Source: JBDSLU01 sp031407765 (lineage in GTDB: Bacteria; Acidobacteriota; Vicinamibacteria; Vicinamibacterales; Vicinamibacteraceae). From it: a DNA stretch of 21,479 nt. The first letter of the stretch is position 1, and the number at the start of each line of letters is the position of its first letter. The notes beneath the pieces were generated by a model. It was not told the origin of the DNA, made no database searches, and saw only the letters and a program-made list of their open reading frames with translations. The stretch spans positions 1-21,479 of the forward strand of contig JANOIR010000303.1 of assembly GCA_031407765.1 (NCBI GenBank), given 5' to 3'. This document shows positions 17,967-21,479 of the stretch, piece by piece. Both the position numbers and the translations under genes were made by a program.

Positions 17967-18788
17967 TCAGGCGCGGCGGATCACCGCCAGCATGCGGCCG
18001 GCGTTGGGCCCTTCGCGGCGATAGGACCAGAACCAGTCGTTGTGCGTCGCTGTGCAGAGGCCAGCGACGTGGACGTTGTCCGGATCGAGGCCGGCCGCGA
18101 CCAGCTGATCGCGGTTCGACCGCCACATGTCGAGCACGTGCGTCGCCCTCGCCGATTCCGCAGGCAGGAACCAGCGATCGAGATCGGTCTCGGCAAAGCC
18201 CGCGACGTGGAACGTCTCGCGGACCTCGGGCCCGACCTCGTAACAGCAGGGCCCGATCGACGGCCCGATGGCGGCGACGATCTCGTGCGCCGATCCGCCG
18301 GCTGCCGCCGCGAGATCGGAGACGGTGCGGCCCGCGATCCCCTGCGCGGTGCCGCGCCAGCCGGCGTGGACGGCAGCGACGGCGCCACCCGGATGCGCGA
18401 GCAGGATCGGGACGCAGTCGGCGGCCTTCACCGCCAGCGCCACGTCGGAGCGCGTGGTGATCGCGGCATCGGCGGAGGGCAGTGGATCGCCGGCCGGCAG
18501 CGCCGTGGCGTCGACCCGTAACGCGCGGCAGCCGTGCACCTGGTCGAGCCGCCACAGCGACGCCGGCGGCACCGCGAGCCACGCCGCGACGGCCTGCCAG
18601 GCGGCGTCCGGCTCGGCGCCGCGCCCGGGATCCAGGTCGCGGAGGGTGAAGCCGTGCCGGCCGAGCACCGAGAGCGGCGGGCAGGTCAGCAGCCAGCCCC
18701 ACGGCACCCGCTCCCAGGCGAAGGCGCCGGCCGGATCCGGCGGACGGGAGGCGGGCGGGGTATCGTGCGGGATAAGCTGGGACGTCAT
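17967..18788 (-). CDS. pgeF: PgeF / laccase-domain (YfiH-type) multicopper-like protein
   Basis: This is a 273-residue protein from ATG 18788. In-frame ATGs at 18794 and 18833 exist but lie inside acpS. The family's metal site is complete: His85 in LDQVHG, Cys125 in KAADCVPILL and His141 in AVHAGWRGT. IGPSIGPCCYEVG and the C-terminal TATHNDWFWSYRREG are also typical. E. coli YfiH/PgeF removes mis-incorporated L-Ser from peptidoglycan precursors, and related proteins act on purine nucleosides; either is possible here. The first 23 or so residues (Pro/His-rich) are not conserved. Its start codon overlaps that of acpS on the opposite strand, and it is followed after 2 bases by the PhyH-family gene. 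Confidence 0.9.
   Translation of the reverse strand: MTSQLIPHDTPPASRPPDPAGAFAWERVPWGWLLTCPPLSVLGRHGFTLRDLDPGRGAEPDAAWQAVAAWLAVPPASLWRLDQVHGCRALRVDATALPAGDPLPSADAAITTRSDVALAVKAADCVPILLAHPGGAVAAVHAGWRGTAQGIAGRTVSDLAAAAGGSAHEIVAAIGPSIGPCCYEVGPEVRETFHVAGFAETDLDRWFLPAESARATHVLDMWRSNRDQLVAAGLDPDNVHVAGLCTATHNDWFWSYRREGPNAGRMLAVIRRA
18771..18776 (+). promoter_or_regulatory. Possible -10 (GATAAG) for acpS
   Basis: GATAAG lies 10 bases before the acpS ATG; a TATCGT at 18761-18766 is an alternative. Both lie inside the N-terminal coding part of the divergent pgeF gene. The match to consensus is modest, and no Shine-Dalgarno is seen before acpS. Confidence 0.3.
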
Positions 18789-19176
18789 GCGCATCGTGGG
18801 TCTGGGACTGGACGCAACCGAAGTGCCGCGCATCGCGGCGATGCTCGAGGAGTACGGCGATCGCTTCCGCCATCGAGTCTACACGGCGGGCGAGATCGCC
18901 TATTGCGACGCCAAGGAGAAGCGCGGCGCCGCGGCCTCCTACGCCGCCCGCTTCGCGGCCAAGGAGGCCGGCATGAAGGCGATCGGCACGGGCAAGTCGG
19001 CCGGCGTGCTGTGGCGCGACGTCGAAGTGGTGCGCGGCCGGTACGGCCCGCCGCAACTGCAGTTCCACGGCGCGGCGCGCCGGCACTTCGAGCGCCTCGG
19101 CGCGACTTCGGCCCTGATTACCATCACCCACACGGCGCAACTGGCGATCGCGCACGTGATGCTCATCGCCGAGTAG
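18787..19176 (+). CDS. acpS: Holo-[acyl-carrier-protein] synthase
   Basis: AcpS moves the 4'-phosphopantetheine arm from CoA onto acyl carrier protein, which is essential for fatty acid synthesis. The protein has 129 residues, normal for the family. MRIVGLGLDATEV at the N-terminus carries the magnesium ligand Asp9, and RFAAKEAGMKAIGTGK contains the second ligand Glu60. ALITITHTAQLAIAHVML is the usual C-terminal strand, with ITHT in place of the common SHT/SHS. ATG 18787 is fixed by the conserved N-terminus. It is a lone acpS here: no acyl carrier protein, pdxJ or alr gene is adjacent. The divergent pgeF gene starts on the same CATG. Confidence 0.93.
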   Translation: MRIVGLGLDATEVPRIAAMLEEYGDRFRHRVYTAGEIAYCDAKEKRGAAASYAARFAAKEAGMKAIGTGKSAGVLWRDVEVVRGRYGPPQLQFHGAARRHFERLGATSALITITHTAQLAIAHVMLIAE

Positions 19177-19189
19177 CTCCGGCTCAACG

Positions 19190-19201
19190 CAACCGCGGTT
19201 G
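19190..19201. repeat. Perfect 12-base palindrome after acpS
   Basis: CAACCGCGGTTG lies 13 bases after the acpS stop. It may be a weak transcription terminator or a protein site. The stem is too short and lacks a U-tract, so no function is assigned. Confidence 0.4.
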
Positions 19202-19305
19202 TCGCTTCGCGCACCCGATCCGCGCCCGCGCGCCGCCGCGCCATCGCAACCCGCGACGCGCCAGGCACTTGCACAACCAGCCCTCCGCGGCATGCTCGCT
19301 GCACT

Positions 19306-19330
19306 GGTCACCGGCGAAAGGCAGGTGACC
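19306..19330 (+). promoter_or_regulatory. Inverted repeat GGTCACC / GGTGACC enclosing the likely ribosome site
   Basis: Two perfectly complementary 7-base arms (19306-19312 and 19324-19330) are separated by 11 bases and end 2 bases before ATG 19333. The loop contains the purine-rich GAAAGGCA that would be the Shine-Dalgarno. This could be a protein-binding operator or an RNA hairpin that controls translation of the downstream gene. The rest of the 156-base gap from 19177 shows only the palindrome at 19190. Confidence 0.45.
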
Positions 19331-19332
19331 GC

Positions 19333-19677
19333 ATGGTGGTCCGCATTCTTCCCAGTGATTCGTCCACGCCCGTCGGCAAGATCGCCGACGCGGAGATCCT
19401 CTTCGAGGACGGTGTCCTCAACGGCCTGAAGCTGGTCGGCTTCTCGATCTGGGAACCGCGCGGCGGCAGCGGCCGGCGCAACGTCACGTTCCCGGCACGC
19501 AGCTTCTCGGTCAACGGGGAGCGCCGCAGCTTCGCGCTGCTGCGGCCGGTCGTCGACTCGACCGCGCAAGAACCGCTGCGCGCGCTGATTCTGCAAGCGT
19601 TCGCCGAGTACGAGGCGCAGCTCGCGCCCCCGGATCCGGCGCAGGGGGTGTCCGCCGACACCACGCAGACGGTGTAG
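19333..19677 (+). CDS. Small SpoVG-like protein of unknown function
   Basis: This 114-residue soluble protein starts at ATG 19333 (MVVRILPSD), preceded by purine-rich AAAGGCAGG at normal ribosome-binding spacing. GKIADAEILFEDGVLNGLKLVGFSIWE reads as alternating beta-strands. Then follow RRNVTFPARSFSVNGERRSF and a C-terminal helix (LRALILQAFAEYEAQL). This order (strands, a 'x-FPxR-x-VNGE' segment, then a helix ending in AEYE) resembles SpoVG, a small RNA/DNA-binding regulator (VAMPSKR-TPDGE in Bacillus). I do not recognise it beyond that likeness, which could be chance. The last 16 or so residues are Pro/Thr-rich. Its start lies 2 bases after an inverted repeat, suggesting its expression is controlled. 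Confidence 0.7.
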   Translation: MVVRILPSDSSTPVGKIADAEILFEDGVLNGLKLVGFSIWEPRGGSGRRNVTFPARSFSVNGERRSFALLRPVVDSTAQEPLRALILQAFAEYEAQLAPPDPAQGVSADTTQTV

Positions 19678-19724
19678 CGGCGGCCGGCAAATCGCGAATC
19701 AGGCAGCCGTGAACCGACGCGGCG

Positions 19725-21476
19725 CTACAGCGTCGGGATCAGGATCTGGTTCTCGCGGGCGCGCTTGGGTGGCAGCGTCCACTCGGCGCGCGTCGACTTG
19801 TCGAACTCGCTGCGGAAGAAGCCCTGCTTGAGGCCGCCATCGATGATGTCCCAGGGCAGGCGGGCGTCGGCGCGGCGGTCGCGGAAGATGAAGCCGTCGG
19901 CGTCGATGCCGGTCTCGGCGACCGCGGCGCGCCACTGGCCGCCGTTGCGCTCGGCGGCGACGATGGTCGGCGCCACCCGGCGATCGCCCAGCGACAGGAG
20001 GGCCTGGTAGTAGGAGTGCCGCTCGCTCTTGATCGTGAAGTAGACGTTGTCGATGCCCGACATCAGCTTGCGCAGCTTCACGATCTTGCGGTCGGTCTCC
20101 TTGACGTTCTCCATCGGCAGCCACTGGAAGGCGGTGCCGGGCTTGGGGATCAGCGGGTTGACACTGCCGATGATGCGGCCAAGGCGGCCACGGGCGCGGC
20201 CGTGGACGAGCATGCGCTCGCGCATCTGCAGCGTCAGCGTGCGAATGGCCTCGAGATCCTCGTCGGTCTCGGTCGGGAGGCCGATCATGTAGTAGAGCTT
20301 CAGGTTCTCGATGCCGCTGGCGAAGATCACGTCGGCGCGCTCGAGGATCTCGTCGTTGGTGACCGTCTTGTTGATCACGCGGCGCAGGCGATCCGAGCCG
20401 GTCTCGGGCGCGATCGTCAGCGACCGCTCGCCGCTCTCGCGCAGGCGCGTCACGATCGCCGGCGTCAGGTCGTCCATGCGCAGCGAGGCGGGACTGATCG
20501 AGTAGCCCATTTCGGCGAGGCCGGCGAGGATGCGCTCGATGTCGGGGTGGTCGCAGAGCGCAATCGAGACCAGCCCGGCCTTCGAGGACCACTGCTTGGC
20601 GTGGCGGGCGAGGTCGAGGATGCGGTCGGTGGGAAACGGCCGCACCGGCAGGTAGTTGTAGCCGGCCCAGCAGAAGCGGCACAGGTTGGCGCAGCCGCGC
20701 ACCACTTCGATCAGGAAGCGGGAGCCGAACTCCGTGTCCGGCGTGAACAGCGTGGTGTGCGGCGGGTCGAGGCGCTCGGTGGACTTCACCGCGGCCTTGC
20801 GCACGACTGGCGGCGCGCCCGTCCCGGGCAGCGGATCCATCGACGCGAGGCGACCGTCGTCACCGTAGCGCGGCGTGTAGAACGACGGCACGTAGAACCC
20901 GGGCTTGCCGGTCAGCCGCCGCAGGATCTCGTCGCGTGAGCCGCCGCCGCGCACCGCCTCGACCAGATCGGGGACGAGCGATTCGCCCTCGCCCGCGGTG
21001 ACCAGGTCGGCGAACGGCGCCAGCGGCTCGGGATTCACGAACGTGACCGCGCCGCCGACGACGACCAGCGGATGCTTCGCCGATCGCTCCTCGGCGTAGA
21101 TCGGCAGGCCGGCCCGGCGCAGCAGCGTGACGACGTTGGTGTAGTCCCACTCGAACGACACCGAGAACGCGATGATGTCGAAGTCGGCAACCGGGGTCTG
21201 CGACTCGAGGCTGACGAGCCGCGTGCCGCGCAACTCGAGCTCGGCCAGCGTCTGCTTGGGGGGCAGGAAGAACCGCTCGCACACCACGTCGTCCATGGCG
21301 TTGAACAGTTTGTAAACCGTTTGGAAGCCCAGGTTGGACATCCCGACCCAGTAAGTGTTCGGGAAGGCCAGCGCCACCCGCAGCCGTCCGGCGTGCGGCT
21401 TGACGACGTAGCCGACCTCACGCGACAGGGTGTCGCGCGCGGCTTCGCGTTGCGTGTTCGGTTTGGGAGCGGCCAA
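19725..21476 (-). CDS. Radical SAM protein with N-terminal B12-binding domain (TIGR03960-like)
   Basis: At least 583 residues are read from TTG 21476. The frame has no stop up to the window edge, so the true start may lie outside. The N-terminal half (residues about 30-185) is a cobalamin-binding-type Rossmann domain: LRVALAFPNTYWVGMSNLG, FDIIAFSVSFEWDYTN, PLVVVGGAVTFVNPEPLAPFADLVTAGEGE. The radical SAM core follows: VRGCANLCRFCWAG gives the CxxxCxxC iron-sulfur ligands Cys262, Cys266 and Cys269. Then come SLTIAPETGSDRLRRVINK, LKLYYMIGLPTETDED and GSVNPLIPKPGTAFQWLPM. Similar genes often sit upstream of ribonuclease G and the L21/L27 ribosomal protein genes in other phyla; that context lies outside this window. 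The reaction is unknown. It is convergent with the SpoVG-like gene, 47 bases away. Confidence 0.9.
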   Translation of the reverse strand: MAAPKPNTQREAARDTLSREVGYVVKPHAGRLRVALAFPNTYWVGMSNLGFQTVYKLFNAMDDVVCERFFLPPKQTLAELELRGTRLVSLESQTPVADFDIIAFSVSFEWDYTNVVTLLRRAGLPIYAEERSAKHPLVVVGGAVTFVNPEPLAPFADLVTAGEGESLVPDLVEAVRGGGSRDEILRRLTGKPGFYVPSFYTPRYGDDGRLASMDPLPGTGAPPVVRKAAVKSTERLDPPHTTLFTPDTEFGSRFLIEVVRGCANLCRFCWAGYNYLPVRPFPTDRILDLARHAKQWSSKAGLVSIALCDHPDIERILAGLAEMGYSISPASLRMDDLTPAIVTRLRESGERSLTIAPETGSDRLRRVINKTVTNDEILERADVIFASGIENLKLYYMIGLPTETDEDLEAIRTLTLQMRERMLVHGRARGRLGRIIGSVNPLIPKPGTAFQWLPMENVKETDRKIVKLRKLMSGIDNVYFTIKSERHSYYQALLSLGDRRVAPTIVAAERNGGQWRAAVAETGIDADGFIFRDRRADARLPWDIIDGGLKQGFFRSEFDKSTRAEWTLPPKRARENQILIPTL

Positions 21477-21479
21477 GCC

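Overview
The window is about 21.5 kb of GC-rich, densely coded DNA. The largest gap without a gene is about 210 bases (1189-1398). The gene content includes a serine/threonine kinase fused to TPR repeats, a hybrid PAS histidine kinase, a ThuA plus 'membrane-bound dehydrogenase' protein, YfhO and DinB family proteins, and a cobalamin-type radical SAM protein. This mix, with weak Shine-Dalgarno sequences and high GC, suggests an Acidobacteriota-like soil bacterium, possibly class Vicinamibacteria. That placement is inference only. I saw no rRNA, tRNA, insertion sequence, integrase, phage gene or CRISPR array, so this looks like chromosomal backbone rather than a mobile island.

Layout. 1-1188 (minus): 5' part of a secreted amidohydrolase that runs off the left edge. 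1399-5730 (plus): a SAM methyltransferase, a NodB-type polysaccharide deacetylase and, beyond a convergent DinB gene (3068-3646, minus), a large YfhO-type membrane protein; these look like cell-surface glycan or glycolipid genes. 5735-8203 (minus): a membrane-anchored Ser/Thr kinase with a long TPR tail. 8273-14534 (plus): a tightly spaced run of a cupin, a Tm-1-like (UPF0261) protein, a TIM-barrel PEP-hydrolase-family protein and a 1220-residue secreted multidomain protein ending in an azurin-like copper domain. 14551-17218 (plus): a coiled-coil/zinc-ribbon protein and a soluble hybrid histidine kinase. 17304-18788 (minus): a phytanoyl-CoA dioxygenase-family gene broken by an apparent frameshift, behind a PgeF/laccase-domain gene. 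18787-19677 (plus): acpS, whose start codon overlaps that of pgeF, then a small SpoVG-like gene. 19725-21476 (minus): a radical SAM/B12-binding protein reaching the right edge.

Working together. The clearest functional unit is cupin + UPF0261 + TIM barrel. The last two are the separate-gene equivalents of the two halves of the plant Tm-1 protein, and the stop of the second overlaps the start of the 1220-residue exported protein. Methyltransferase, deacetylase and YfhO suggest modification or export of a surface polysaccharide. Several genes have a -10-like hexamer only about 5-25 bases before the start codon and no clear Shine-Dalgarno, which suggests short-leader or leaderless transcripts. 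I did not find a clear new defence or mobile system. The most unusual items are the cupredoxin-terminated fusion, the split Tm-1 cluster, the frameshifted dioxygenase beside a nested tandem repeat, the pgeF/acpS start overlap, and inverted repeats placed just upstream of two start codons.
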